From Lachnospiraceae bacterium (GTDB lineage: Bacteria; Bacillota; Clostridia; Lachnospirales; Lachnospiraceae), in the NCBI GenBank assembly GCA_015057365.1, contig SVEN01000019.1, forward strand, positions 1 to 47,590: a stretch of 47,590 nucleotides of DNA. Direction: 5' to 3'. The translations under genes and the position numbers were made by a program. Positions 1 through 8,183 of this stretch are shown here, in pieces; the stretch's first letter is position 1, and the number at the start of each line of letters is the position of its first letter. The notes beneath the pieces were generated by a model. The model saw nothing but the letters and a program-made list of their open reading frames with translations. It was not told the DNA's origin and ran no database searches.

Positions 1-54
1 TTTGCGGTACCGGAAAAGAAGTAGAATTTTAACCAAATATTTTGTAACTTTTTC

Positions 55-83
55 TTTACAAACCGCATAGAGTGTTGTATGCT
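55..83 (+). promoter_or_regulatory. Promoter of the ribU riboswitch transcript
   Basis: A sigma-A type promoter is visible: -35 TTTACA at 55-60, a 17-nt spacer, and -10 TATGCT at 78-83. It predicts a transcript start near position 90, just before the leader hairpin and FMN riboswitch. Seen in sequence; activity is inferred. Confidence 0.7.
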
Positions 84-90
84 TAATGAT

Positions 91-120
91 GCGGGCGAAG
101 TGAACGCTCACTTTGCCCGC
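91..120 (+). other. 5'-end leader hairpin upstream of the FMN riboswitch
   Basis: A near-perfect 13-bp stem (GCGGGC at 91-96 pairs with GCCCGC at 115-120, one G-T wobble) closes a 4-nt loop. With the predicted start near 90 it would form the very 5' end of the transcript, where such hairpins often protect mRNA. A U-rich but not U-run tail follows, so it could also be a weak terminator of an upstream gene outside the window. Confidence 0.6.
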
Positions 121-128
121 ACTATTTA

Positions 129-253
129 TTCTTTTGGGGCAGGTGAAATTCCTGACCGGTGGTATAGTCCACGAACTCCGAAAGGGAGCCGAACCGGTGA
201 GACTTTAAGTCAATTCCGGTACCGACGGTATAGTCCGGATGGGAAAAAGGAGG
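129..253 (+). promoter_or_regulatory. FMN riboswitch (RFN element)
   Basis: The conserved RFN blocks are present in order: GGGGCAGGTGAAATTCCTGA, then the GGTATAGTCC block, GCCGAACCGGTGA, and ACGGTATAGTCCGGATGGG. This aptamer binds flavin mononucleotide and controls riboflavin synthesis or uptake genes. The closing P1 helix appears to pair CTTTT at 131-135 with AAAAG at 245-249, and weaker pairs reach 251. That strand overlaps the ribU Shine-Dalgarno AAGGAGG at 247-253. No intrinsic terminator lies before the start codon. Control of translation initiation is therefore more likely than transcription termination: FMN binding would hide the ribosome site. Confidence 0.95.
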
Positions 254-261
254 ATACAACT

Positions 262-891
262 ATGAACAACACCAAAAGTAGCAACTCTCAGTCTATCTCA
301 ACCACAGCCAAACTGACCATTACGGCAATGTTTGGTGCCTTGGCAGCAATTCTCATGCTGTTCGAACTCCCCATCTTTTTTACATTACCCTTTATCAAAC
401 TGGACTTTTCCGATGTTCCGGTTATTTTAGGTGCATACATGTTGGGTCCGGTTTGGGGCTGCGTCATCGGCGGTATTAAGGTCGCACTGAACTTCGTATT
501 AAACGGCACCATTACCGGTGGCATCGGTGAACTGGCAAACTTAATGTTTACCCTTGCCTATGTGCTGCCGGCCAGCCTGATTTATCGCGTAAAACGCACC
601 AAGGGCGGCGCAGTATTGAGTTTACTCGTTGCAACCGTCTTTGCCTCTGTGACTGCAGTTGTCTTAGACTGGTTTGTGGTATTTCCGGTATACATGAAGG
701 CTTTCCATCTTGACATGGAATCCATTCTCGGCATGGCAACCGGTGCAAACTCCCTGGTAAAGAACGAAGGCACGCTCATGTGGCTTTCCGTATTCCCGGC
801 AAATCTGCTGAAATACGCCTGCGCTTCCGTAATTACCTTCTTCGTGTATTCACCACTGAGAAAGCTGATTAATTCCGTAACCCACAAATAA
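262..891 (+). CDS. ribU: Riboflavin ECF transporter substrate-binding subunit RibU
   Basis: A 209-residue integral membrane protein of the RibU family, the riboflavin-binding S component that works with the shared EcfT/EcfA energy module. The conserved first half is recognisable: a hydrophobic segment, FELPIFF, then KLDFSDVPV and the GELANL region around residue 90. About five or six membrane segments are visible. The start at 262 is chosen because AAGGAGG lies 8 nt upstream and the family N-terminus fits; a longer in-frame opening from 79 would run through the riboswitch and is not credible. Control by FMN matches the product. No EcfA/T genes are in this window, as is usual for group II ECF systems. 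Confidence 0.95.
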   Translation: MNNTKSSNSQSISTTAKLTITAMFGALAAILMLFELPIFFTLPFIKLDFSDVPVILGAYMLGPVWGCVIGGIKVALNFVLNGTITGGIGELANLMFTLAYVLPASLIYRVKRTKGGAVLSLLVATVFASVTAVVLDWFVVFPVYMKAFHLDMESILGMATGANSLVKNEGTLMWLSVFPANLLKYACASVITFFVYSPLRKLINSVTHK

Positions 892-932
892 TAGCCGATT
901 TTAAACGATTTATTCCCTTTGTGTAAAACAAT

Positions 933-979
933 AAAAACGAAACGCAAGTCTTATACACAAGACTTGCGTTTCGTTTTTT
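933..979. terminator. Bidirectional intrinsic terminator between ribU and rsmA
   Basis: A long hairpin (AAAAACGAAACGCAAGTCTT at 933-952 against its complement at 959-979) has an A-run on the left and a T-run on the right. It can end transcripts of both convergent genes, ribU from the left and rsmA from the right. Confidence 0.9.
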
Positions 980-993
980 CTACCTAATGAATA

Positions 994-1863
994 TTATTTT
1001 GTTCCCGCAAACACATTTGCCAGCTTCGCAAACTCTTGAAGCGTCAATGCCTCTCCTCGTATCGTCGGGGAATATCCGCAGGCTTCCAACGCCTTTGTCA
1101 CTTCTTCCTTCGTAAAGGACAGCTCCGGTGAATTGGTGAGACCGTTTACCAGCGTCTTTCTGCGCTGGGCAAAGGACGCTCGGATAAGCTTAAATAAAAG
1201 CTTCTCGTCCGCAACCTCCACCGGCGGCTTTCCGTGAAGGGTAAGCCGAATCACCGCAGAGCCCACATTCGGCCGCGGCATAAAGCAATTCGGCGGCACA
1301 TTTGCCGCAATGTACGGCTCCGCATAATACTGCACCGCCAAAGACAAGGCACCGTAATCCTTGCTGCCCGGTCCCGCCTGCATGCGGTCCGCTACCTCCT
1401 TCTGCACCATAACGGTGATGGAAGCCAACGGCACACCGGCCTCAAATAATCCCATAATAATCGGCGTCGTAATGTAATACGGCAGATTTGCCACCACCTT
1501 TATCGGGCGTCCGCCGTTCTCTTCCTCCGCCAATTTCTTTAAATCCAGCTTTAACACATCGGAATTAATAACCTTTACATTGTCGTACGCCGCAAGGGTA
1601 TCCTCTGTTAAAATCGGGATCAGGTTCTTGTCGATTTCCACCGCAATGACCTTTCCCGCATTCTCACACAGATACTGAGTCATGGTCCCGATACCCGGCC
1701 CGATTTCCAGCACACAATCATCCTTTGTTATGTCCGCCGCACGGATAATCTTCTCCAGGACATGGGTATCAATTAAAAAGTTCTGACCGAACTTCTTCTG
1801 GAAATTAAACCCGTATTTATTTAAAATTGCTATGGTTTCTTTTGGATTTCCTAAGGTTGCCAT
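994..1863 (-). CDS. rsmA: 16S rRNA (A1518/A1519) dimethyltransferase RsmA/KsgA
   Basis: A 289-residue S-adenosylmethionine-dependent methyltransferase that dimethylates two adjacent adenines near the 3' end of 16S rRNA during small-subunit maturation. Motifs seen: the substrate-orienting KKFGQNFL near the N-terminus, SAM motif I EIGPGIGTMT, VEID for the ribose, and catalytic motif IV NLPYYITTPI. Length is normal for the family. The reading frame stays open 38 codons further upstream, but the ATG at 1863 has GAAAGGA six bases before it and gives the usual family N-terminus. It lies 85 nt downstream of tatD, a common pairing in Firmicutes. Confidence 0.95.
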   Translation of the reverse strand: MATLGNPKETIAILNKYGFNFQKKFGQNFLIDTHVLEKIIRAADITKDDCVLEIGPGIGTMTQYLCENAGKVIAVEIDKNLIPILTEDTLAAYDNVKVINSDVLKLDLKKLAEEENGGRPIKVVANLPYYITTPIIMGLFEAGVPLASITVMVQKEVADRMQAGPGSKDYGALSLAVQYYAEPYIAANVPPNCFMPRPNVGSAVIRLTLHGKPPVEVADEKLLFKLIRASFAQRRKTLVNGLTNSPELSFTKEEVTKALEACGYSPTIRGEALTLQEFAKLANVFAGTK

Positions 1864-1948
1864 ATGTGTCCTTTCCCCCGTTTCCGGGACTGTTTCCGCC
1901 GTCTCTGTCGTAACCCCGAACGCCTCCTCCGCACAAACTCCTGTCTGT

Positions 1949-2725
1949 TTAATGAAGTCTGTACAACTGCCTCGCATTGGTCTCCGTCAAGTGTTCCACT
2001 TCCTCTGCAGTCATTCCCCGCAGAGCCGCAATTTCCTCTATTACATGCCTAAGAAGCGTGGAATCATTCCGTTTTCCCCGATACGGTACCGGTGCCAGAT
2101 ACGGGCAATCCGTTTCTATCACCAGCTTATCAAGAGGCATGGTTTCCACCACTTCCTTTAGCTTCTTTCCGTTCTTAAAGGTCACTACACCACCCACACC
2201 GATATAAAAGCCCATGTCGGTATATTCCTTTGCAATTTCCGCAGAACCGGAAAAGCAGTGAATGACACCCCGGAGCTTTCCTCCGGATTTTTTATATGCT
2301 TCCCGCATAATTTCTAATGTCTCCTGCGTCGCCTCTCTGGAATGAATCACCACCGGCAAATCCTTTTCCATCGCCAAATCCAGCTGGCGCAAGAACCACT
2401 GCCGCTGTACCTCATGGGGTGCCGTATCCCAGTAATAGTCCAATCCGATTTCTCCGATGGCAACAATTTTCTCCTCATCCGCCAGTCGGGAAATTTCCCC
2501 GAACATCTCCTCCGTCAGTTCTCCCGCATGATCCGGGTGAATACCGGCTGCACCGTACACAAAGGAGTAATTCTCTGTCAACGACAAAATCCGCTTTAAA
2601 GAAGCCGGACTTGCACAAATATTCACCACCGTGCCCACTCCTTTTTCATGCAAAGAAGAAAGCACCGCATCTCTGTCTTCATCAAACGCCTCATCATCAT
2701 AATGGGCATGGGTATCAAAAATCAT
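1949..2725 (-). CDS. tatD: TatD family metal-dependent hydrolase (DNase)
   Basis: A 258-residue TIM-barrel amidohydrolase-superfamily protein. The metal ligands typical of TatD are visible: DTHAHYD at the N-terminus, GEIGLDYYW near residue 93, HSRE near 128, IHCFSG near 155 and ETDCPYLAP near 204. Family members are metal-dependent nucleases with 3'-5' exonuclease activity implicated in DNA repair or quality control. Length is standard. It starts 15 nt after the DUF218 gene stop and precedes rsmA, so the three probably share a transcript. Confidence 0.93.
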   Translation of the reverse strand: MIFDTHAHYDDEAFDEDRDAVLSSLHEKGVGTVVNICASPASLKRILSLTENYSFVYGAAGIHPDHAGELTEEMFGEISRLADEEKIVAIGEIGLDYYWDTAPHEVQRQWFLRQLDLAMEKDLPVVIHSREATQETLEIMREAYKKSGGKLRGVIHCFSGSAEIAKEYTDMGFYIGVGGVVTFKNGKKLKEVVETMPLDKLVIETDCPYLAPVPYRGKRNDSTLLRHVIEEIAALRGMTAEEVEHLTETNARQLYRLH

Positions 2726-2740
2726 AGGTTACCTCTGCTA

Positions 2741-3703
2741 TTAAAAATTTCCTCGGAATATCTCTAATCCGATTGCAAAAAACTCACGCACATAATATTG
2801 TATGGTTACTGCAAAAAACTCCGTAGCCCCAAGACCGGAAACACCGGTATATCCTAAATTTTTCGCCAGCTTTACCGCACGGAACACATGAAAATCATTG
2901 GTCACCAGCACTACATTTTTCTTTACATAACAAATGTCTGACTCCGCATTTCCACAAAACAAAAACGGTGCTTGCGCTCCTGACTTTTCCCATTCATACT
3001 TCTGTATTACTTCCGCGGAAAACTTTAAATTCTCCGCCGTACTGGTAGAACGATCCTCCATCAGAATCCGTTCCTCCGAAATTCCGAGCCGCACCAGTCC
3101 TCTGCGAATTGCTTCCGCTTCGCTGATGTTTTCGCCGCCGCCCTTACCTCCGGATGCCACGACTATTGCCTGCGGATGTTCATTTAAATACTCCGCTGCC
3201 GCCCGGATTCTGGCAGAAAGCACCAAGGTCGGCACCTCGCCCCGCACCTGTGCCCCAAGAACAATCACATATTCCGCATCCTCCGCAGGCGCCTTTCTTC
3301 CTGCAGAAAACACCACCGCCTCCACAGAAAGAAACACCACTATAAATATCCAGAACAATGTACACAGCCATACCGCTGTCGTCCTAAGCTGCGGCAATCG
3401 TCCCGTCAGCGTAAGAAACAGCAACACCGCTACCACCAGTGCAATCACACAGGTCAGCGGCCAAAACCACAAGAAAGAAGTGCCGGTACCGGAGGCATAC
3501 ACCACCACCGTGGTGTACAACAAAGAAAATACGGCATATAACAGCAGAACCGCCAAGGTAATCCACAAAAACACCTGCATCCCCTTGCTCCTTTCTAATC
3601 GTTTCATACGCTCTCCCACCGACAATCTCTCCTTTGATAAACAACGCGTAAGCCTGTCCAAATCAGACTTCCTGCGTCTCGAAAATAAACCTTTTATACC
3701 CAT
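2741..3703 (-). CDS. YdcF/SanA-type DUF218 membrane protein
   Basis: A 320-residue protein. A basic cytoplasmic N-terminus (about 45 residues) is followed by three hydrophobic helices at roughly 46-75, 80-103 and 110-132, then a DUF218 domain from about residue 140. DUF218 signatures seen: YVIVLGAQV, a SGGKGGGENISEAEAI loop, LMEDRSTSTAEN, and LVTNDFHVFRA near the C-terminus. Relatives include E. coli YdcF, SanA and ElyC, linked to envelope integrity, but the biochemical role is not settled. AGGAGG lies 8 nt before the ATG. It heads the probable DUF218-tatD-rsmA unit. Confidence 0.85.
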   Translation of the reverse strand: MGIKGLFSRRRKSDLDRLTRCLSKERLSVGERMKRLERSKGMQVFLWITLAVLLLYAVFSLLYTTVVVYASGTGTSFLWFWPLTCVIALVVAVLLFLTLTGRLPQLRTTAVWLCTLFWIFIVVFLSVEAVVFSAGRKAPAEDAEYVIVLGAQVRGEVPTLVLSARIRAAAEYLNEHPQAIVVASGGKGGGENISEAEAIRRGLVRLGISEERILMEDRSTSTAENLKFSAEVIQKYEWEKSGAQAPFLFCGNAESDICYVKKNVVLVTNDFHVFRAVKLAKNLGYTGVSGLGATEFFAVTIQYYVREFFAIGLEIFRGNF

Positions 3704-3790
3704 CCGTTAATCCTCCTATGTAAACCGATATCAGAAAACTAAGTAAGCTCTTCACGTGCATTTGCCCCATCGAGATCACTTACAATATCC

Positions 3791-3819
3791 CTAATATCAC
3801 TCTAACACAGAAACATTAA
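3791..3819 (-). promoter_or_regulatory. Candidate promoter for the DUF218-tatD-rsmA unit
   Basis: On the minus strand a TGn-extended -10 TATTAG (3791-3796) lies 17 nt from a weak -35 TTAATG (3814-3819). It sits in the 168-nt gap before the DUF218 gene. Only a moderate match, so tentative; the rest of the gap shows nothing clear. Confidence 0.35.
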
Positions 3820-3871
3820 CCTTATCTTTCCGACTTCTTAAGGCTTCTTAAACAAACTCTTTCATTTTACT

Positions 3872-4945
3872 TTAGTCAAAGGAATTCTCTATGTGCCAAA
3901 GCCCGTCCGTATCTCCTTCGTACAGCTCCCAATCCGTATCGGACACTTCGATGTACCAGTCTTCGCCTTCGCATTCCATCCAACCGTAGTAATTATCTCC
4001 CGCAATATCATCATACCAATATTGCCATAAATTCGGGCTGACATCCGTATTATACCATAAATAGCAGTCGCTGTCATAATCATAATAGGACCGGGCACCG
4101 TAATCCCAGGTAAGATGCTTCTCGTAGTCCTCTTCCTCATCACAAATGCGGTAAATATCCGGCGAAATCTCATCCAGATAAATATCGGTTCCGTAAATTT
4201 CCAGATTGGTTTCCGTCTCTTCTACCGGTTCATACTCCTCTACCGGGGCGCTCTCCGTGTAAATCACACGTTCGAAGAACGAATCGGTCTCCCTGTTCAT
4301 TTTAGCTGTTGTGGCAAACATAATAACCATAATAACAATCGGCATGGCAAAACTAAGCAGCATACTCTTTAGCAAACGATTCGAGATATTCTTTGCCATT
4401 TCACCCGAGTCACTGTAGGAAACCGCCCCGGTATCGATATTGACAATTTCATCAATATACACCGGAGTCTTGTTCATTTCCGCACCGCAATTTTGACAAG
4501 TCGGGTAGAACCCTTCCTTCCAATTGGCCTCCAGCTCCGTACCGCAATAGTCGCACACATAATGCGCCTCGTAAGACCCATCCGGCTTCTTAAAGACGAT
4601 ACTATCCGCATCGTAATAGGTTCCGTTCTCATCGTAATAACCCTTCCGGTAAGAAACCCCCGTCTTCTCATCCGTCCATGCCTCGTTATAATACATATAA
4701 TCATGGTTTTTACAACGCATCAGCACTGACTTCTGTCTTACATGTGACGGAATCCCCGTAGGCTGATTGCTCCGTAACCTTCCCGAAAAAACCGTTGATG
4801 TACTCCTACTGCTACTGTAAGAACGTCTATAGGAGCTACTATGAGACGAACTGCTCCGTCTTCTTGACGAGCTGCTCCGACTGCGCGACGAGCTGCTTCT
4901 GCTACGCGAACTACTCGAACTTGAACTTCTTCTTCCCGGCGGCAT
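3872..4945 (-). CDS. Ser/Arg-repeat zinc-ribbon single-pass membrane protein, function unknown
   Basis: I cannot assign a function to this 357-residue protein. Visible parts: residues 5-52 are almost only Ser and Arg, with runs of RS dipeptides like eukaryotic SR-protein tails; a zinc-ribbon-like Cys set (C131-x2-C134, C150-x2-C153) in the middle, with an extra Cys at 78; one hydrophobic helix at about 193-213; then an acidic tail (225-357) very rich in Tyr, Trp, Asp and Glu with no signal peptide. The topology suggests a basic cytoplasmic head with the zinc ribbon inside and the acidic tail outside. A GGGGG run precedes the ATG. It is isolated, between the DUF218 gene and a structured intergenic element. 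Coding is supported by its length and coherent domain plan. Confidence 0.75.
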   Translation of the reverse strand: MPPGRRSSSSSSSRSRSSSSRSRSSSSRRRSSSSHSSSYRRSYSSSRSTSTVFSGRLRSNQPTGIPSHVRQKSVLMRCKNHDYMYYNEAWTDEKTGVSYRKGYYDENGTYYDADSIVFKKPDGSYEAHYVCDYCGTELEANWKEGFYPTCQNCGAEMNKTPVYIDEIVNIDTGAVSYSDSGEMAKNISNRLLKSMLLSFAMPIVIMVIMFATTAKMNRETDSFFERVIYTESAPVEEYEPVEETETNLEIYGTDIYLDEISPDIYRICDEEEDYEKHLTWDYGARSYYDYDSDCYLWYNTDVSPNLWQYWYDDIAGDNYYGWMECEGEDWYIEVSDTDWELYEGDTDGLWHIENSFD

Positions 4946-4968
4946 AAAAAACCCCCTATTCTCTAAAA

Positions 4969-5003
4969 AATATACTCTATTTCACTTTGGTTCCAAAACC
5001 AAA
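4969..5003 (-). promoter_or_regulatory. Candidate promoter with overlapping inverted repeat before the Ser/Arg gene
   Basis: On the minus strand, -10 TATATT (4969-4974) is 17 nt from a poor -35 TTTGGA (4992-4997). A 7-bp inverted repeat, TTTGGTT (4986-4992) and AACCAAA (4997-5003), overlaps the -35 and could be an operator. The -35 is weak, so this is tentative. Confidence 0.4.
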
Positions 5004-5076
5004 ACAACACTCTATTTCCTCATAACCATTCTTCCCCCGCAGAAATCGATCTCAGAAGGTAACCTTTTCAAAAACA

Positions 5077-5365
5077 GCCTCTAACCCGGTCTGCACTCCG
5101 TTTCAAAACCTCTCGAAAGAGAAGGGGACTTGGAACTTTGTGCAGGATGTTAGGTTTTCTTAGTGCTCCGCTTGCACATTGCTATGCTCAAACATGGAGG
5201 TTTGAGCAAGTGACGAACGCGCCACGGACGGCGCGTAAGGAACGGTAGCAAGCCAATTTACTTGTCTCTCCCGGAGCAGTTAGAAAAACTTACATCCGGA
5301 AGACGAGACAAGTCCCCTTTTCTTTTGAGAGGTTTTGCGCTGGAGAACTATCCGGGGTTAGAGGC
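5077..5365. repeat. Long imperfect inverted-repeat element (possible structured RNA or MITE-like element)
   Basis: This 289-bp stretch fills most of the 429-nt gap between metG and the Ser/Arg gene and has no convincing ORF. Nested arms pair across it: GCCTCTAACCCGG (5077-5089) with 5352-5365; a 29-bp arm 5104-5132 with 5309-5337; 5145-5160 with 5282-5297; TGCTCCG (5164-5170) with 5272-5278; and GCTTGC (5170-5175) with GCAAGC (5248-5253). Inside are two local hairpins, GCTCAAAC/GTTTGAGC (5186-5207) and ACGCGCC/GGCGCGT (5217-5236). The two differences in the 29-bp arm are G-U pairs in plus-strand RNA but A-C mismatches in minus-strand RNA. No transposase and no clear target-site duplication are seen. 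Confidence 0.75.
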
Positions 5366-5374
5366 GTCCCTTTG

Positions 5375-7387
5375 TTAACAGATTTCTGCGCCCGCCGGCA
5401 TCTTCTTCTCCGGCGTCATCAGTGCCAGCTCACCGTTTTCATCCTCGGCACAAAGAAGCATACCCTCGGATACGATACCCGCAAGAGTCGCCGGCTTTAA
5501 GTTTACTAAAACCATTACCTTCTTGCCCACCATTTCTTCCGCGGAATAGTGCTGCTTAATACCGGACACAATCTGCTTTACCTGGCTGCCGATCTTTACC
5601 TGGGAGCAGAGAAGCTTTTTGGACTTCTTTACTTCCTCACAGGCAATGATCTCTCCCACTTGGAACTGCAGCTTTGCAAAATCATCGTAAGTGATTTCCG
5701 GCTTTGCTTCAATATCAATCACGGACTCCTCTGCTTTCTCTTCTTCACCCGGCACCGGAAGACCGAGACGCTTTGCTTCCGCAGCCGCCTCTGCCGCTGC
5801 CTCCGCACGCTGCTTCTCCTGAATCACGGCAACCTTCTCCATGACTTCCTTTGCATCCAGACGGGCAAAGAGAATTTCCGGAGTCTCCGTTACCTTGGTG
5901 CCGGACACATACAAACCGTAAGTCTTTAATTCTTCTTCACTGCGCTCCTTCGCATTTAACTGTGCAAAAATCTTATCTGCGGTACGCGGAAGGAAGGACT
6001 TAAGAAGGGACGCACCGATACAAATGCTCTCTACCAGATTGTAAAGCACAGTAGCCAGACGGTCTGCGTTTGCCTCATCCTTTGCCAACGCCCACGGAGC
6101 GGTCTCGTCAATATATTTATTACAACGCTTGAACAAATTGAAAACTGCGGAAATGGCATCTGCCACACGAAGCTTCTCCATCTTCTCTTCCACAATACCC
6201 GGGGTCTCAAGAGCAAGAGCCTTTAACTCCTCATCCACCGGCTCTGCCACACCGCCGTTACGAACCACACCGTTAAAGTACTTGTTGCTCATGGAAATGG
6301 TACGGTTTACGAGGTTACCTAAGGTATTTGCAAGGTCCGCATTGAGACGCTCCACCAAAAGCTCCCAGGTAATGGTTCCGTCGTTATCAAACGGCATCTC
6401 GTGAAGTACGAAGTAACGTACCGCATCTACGCCGAACAGGTCAGCCATATCGTCCGCATAAATTACGTTACCCTTGGACTTACTCATCTTGTCACCGCCC
6501 TGAAGTAACCACGGATGACCGAAAATCTGCTTCGGAAGCGGAATATCCAGGGACATAAGGAAAATCGGCCAGTAAATCGTATGGAAACGGATAATATCCT
6601 TACCGATTAAGTGTAAATCTGCCGGCCATAACTTACCAAACTGCTCTGTCGGATTACCGTCCGCATCATAGCCGATACCGGTAATGTAGTTGGTCAACGC
6701 ATCCAGCCATACATAAACCACATGCTTCGGGTCCTCTTCCACCGGAATACCCCACTTGAAGGAGGTACGGGATACACAAAGATCCTGTAAGCCCGGAAGC
6801 AGGAAATTGTTCATCATCTCATTCTTACGGCTTACCGGCTGAATGAATTCCGGATGAGTGTTAATGTGCTCGATAAGGCGGTCCGCATACTTGCTCATCT
6901 TGAAGAAATATGCCTCTTCCTTTGCCGGCTGCACCGCACGTCCGCAGTCCGGACACTTGCCGTCCACCAGCTGGGAATCGGTCCAGAAGGACTCACACGG
7001 CGTACAATACATTCCTTCGTAAGCACCCTTGTAAATGTCACCCTTGTCCACCATCTTCTTAAAAATCTTCTTTACCTGGGCCTCATGGTCCGCATCGGTG
7101 GTACGGATAAACTTATCATAAGAAGTGTCCACCAAATCCCAGATACGCTTAATCTCGCCGGAAACGCTGTCTACAAATTCCTTCGGAGTTACGCCTGCCG
7201 CAGCAGCCTTCTCCTCAATCTTCTGACCGTGCTCATCGGTACCGGTCTGCAAAAATACATCATAGCCCTGAAATCTCTTGTAACGGGCAATGCTGTCCGC
7301 CAAAATAGCCTCATAGGTGTTGCCGATGTGCGGCTTACCGGAGGTATACGCGATTGCGGTTGTAATATAATACGGTCTCTTACTCAT
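5375..7387 (-). CDS. metG: Methionyl-tRNA synthetase
   Basis: A 670-residue class I aminoacyl-tRNA synthetase that charges tRNA-Met and initiator tRNA with methionine. Motifs seen: the HIGH-type PHIGN near residue 20, a zinc knuckle with two Cys-x2-Cys pairs (CTPC and CPDC) near 128-148, the KMSKS loop (GGDKMSKSKG) near 300, and a C-terminal OB-fold tRNA-binding domain from about 565 after a Glu/Ala-rich linker. Full length for the two-domain dimeric form. It begins 91 nt after metI with no obvious terminator between, so it may be read from the Met T-box promoter upstream of metQ. A start-proximal AGAAGG is the ribosome site. Confidence 0.97.
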   Translation of the reverse strand: MSKRPYYITTAIAYTSGKPHIGNTYEAILADSIARYKRFQGYDVFLQTGTDEHGQKIEEKAAAAGVTPKEFVDSVSGEIKRIWDLVDTSYDKFIRTTDADHEAQVKKIFKKMVDKGDIYKGAYEGMYCTPCESFWTDSQLVDGKCPDCGRAVQPAKEEAYFFKMSKYADRLIEHINTHPEFIQPVSRKNEMMNNFLLPGLQDLCVSRTSFKWGIPVEEDPKHVVYVWLDALTNYITGIGYDADGNPTEQFGKLWPADLHLIGKDIIRFHTIYWPIFLMSLDIPLPKQIFGHPWLLQGGDKMSKSKGNVIYADDMADLFGVDAVRYFVLHEMPFDNDGTITWELLVERLNADLANTLGNLVNRTISMSNKYFNGVVRNGGVAEPVDEELKALALETPGIVEEKMEKLRVADAISAVFNLFKRCNKYIDETAPWALAKDEANADRLATVLYNLVESICIGASLLKSFLPRTADKIFAQLNAKERSEEELKTYGLYVSGTKVTETPEILFARLDAKEVMEKVAVIQEKQRAEAAAEAAAEAKRLGLPVPGEEEKAEESVIDIEAKPEITYDDFAKLQFQVGEIIACEEVKKSKKLLCSQVKIGSQVKQIVSGIKQHYSAEEMVGKKVMVLVNLKPATLAGIVSEGMLLCAEDENGELALMTPEKKMPAGAEIC

Positions 7388-7478
7388 AGTTTTTCCTTCT
7401 TTCTTATTTCTTTTATTTCAGCCCCGGGACTTATCCTTCAGATATCCCTCAGCCATTTATACTTTTTATCTCATGTTT

Positions 7479-8183
7479 TTAACGCTTCACCCGCCGGTCT
7501 AACTTTACCGCCAGCTTCGTTCCCACGCTCTGGAACACCTGCACCAGAACAATGAGAATGATAACAGCAATTAACATGACAAGATACTTATAACGGTAAT
7601 ATCCGTAGTTGATGGCAATCTTACCTAATCCGCCGCCGCCGATAATACCGCTCATTGCCGTATATCCGAGAATCGTGGTTATTGCAATGGTAAAATTGGA
7701 AATGAGAGACGGTATACTCTCCGGCAACATCACCTTCACAATAATCTGCATCGGGGACGCCCCCATACTCTGTGCCATCTCAATAATATTCGGATTCAGC
7801 TCACGAAGACTGCTTTCTACCAAGCGCGCCACAAACGGGAACGCCGCAATGACCAACGGTACGATGGAAGCCGTGGTTCCTACGGAGGTACCCACAATAA
7901 GTCTCGTTAACGGGAATACCAAAATCATCAAAATCAAAAACGGAACGGAACGAAGCAGGTTAATCACCACATTTAACACATGCATGACACCCTTCGGAAG
8001 CGGCAGCACTCCGTCCTTTTCCCCGGCCACCAGTAAAATACCAAGCGGTAATCCGAGCAATATGGCAAAGGCCGTCGCCAATACCGTTACATAGGTGGTT
8101 TCCCACAATGCAAACAGCATTTCTTCCTTTAAAATTACCCATGCCTCTTCCAGACTCTCCGGAGTAAACATTTTATCAAGCAT
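7479..8183 (-). CDS. metI: Methionine ABC transporter permease MetI
   Basis: A 234-residue permease with five or so membrane helices. It carries the MetI-like inner-membrane transport loop (EAA motif), visible as LRELNPNIIEMAQSMGAS in the middle. It forms the channel for D/L-methionine import with MetN and MetQ. Its start overlaps the metN stop by 8 nt, so the two are translationally coupled. GGAGGTGA inside the end of metN serves as ribosome site 6 nt before the ATG. Confidence 0.95.
   Translation of the reverse strand: MLDKMFTPESLEEAWVILKEEMLFALWETTYVTVLATAFAILLGLPLGILLVAGEKDGVLPLPKGVMHVLNVVINLLRSVPFLILMILVFPLTRLIVGTSVGTTASIVPLVIAAFPFVARLVESSLRELNPNIIEMAQSMGASPMQIIVKVMLPESIPSLISNFTIAITTILGYTAMSGIIGGGGLGKIAINYGYYRYKYLVMLIAVIILIVLVQVFQSVGTKLAVKLDRRVKR

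Noticed and set aside
79..261. Open frame extending ribU upstream to 79
   Set aside because: It runs through the leader hairpin and the FMN riboswitch; the ribosome site and family N-terminus place the start at 262.
1864..1977. N-terminal extension of rsmA by 38 codons
   Set aside because: No ribosome site before 1977, overlap with tatD, and the family N-terminus fits the ATG at 1863.
2934..3710. 258-codon plus-strand frame opposite the DUF218 gene
   Set aside because: Composition is a mirror of the real gene, no domain or ribosome site is seen.
5077..5365. Insertion sequence
   Set aside because: Inverted ends are present but no transposase frame and no clear target duplication; left as a repeat or RNA candidate.
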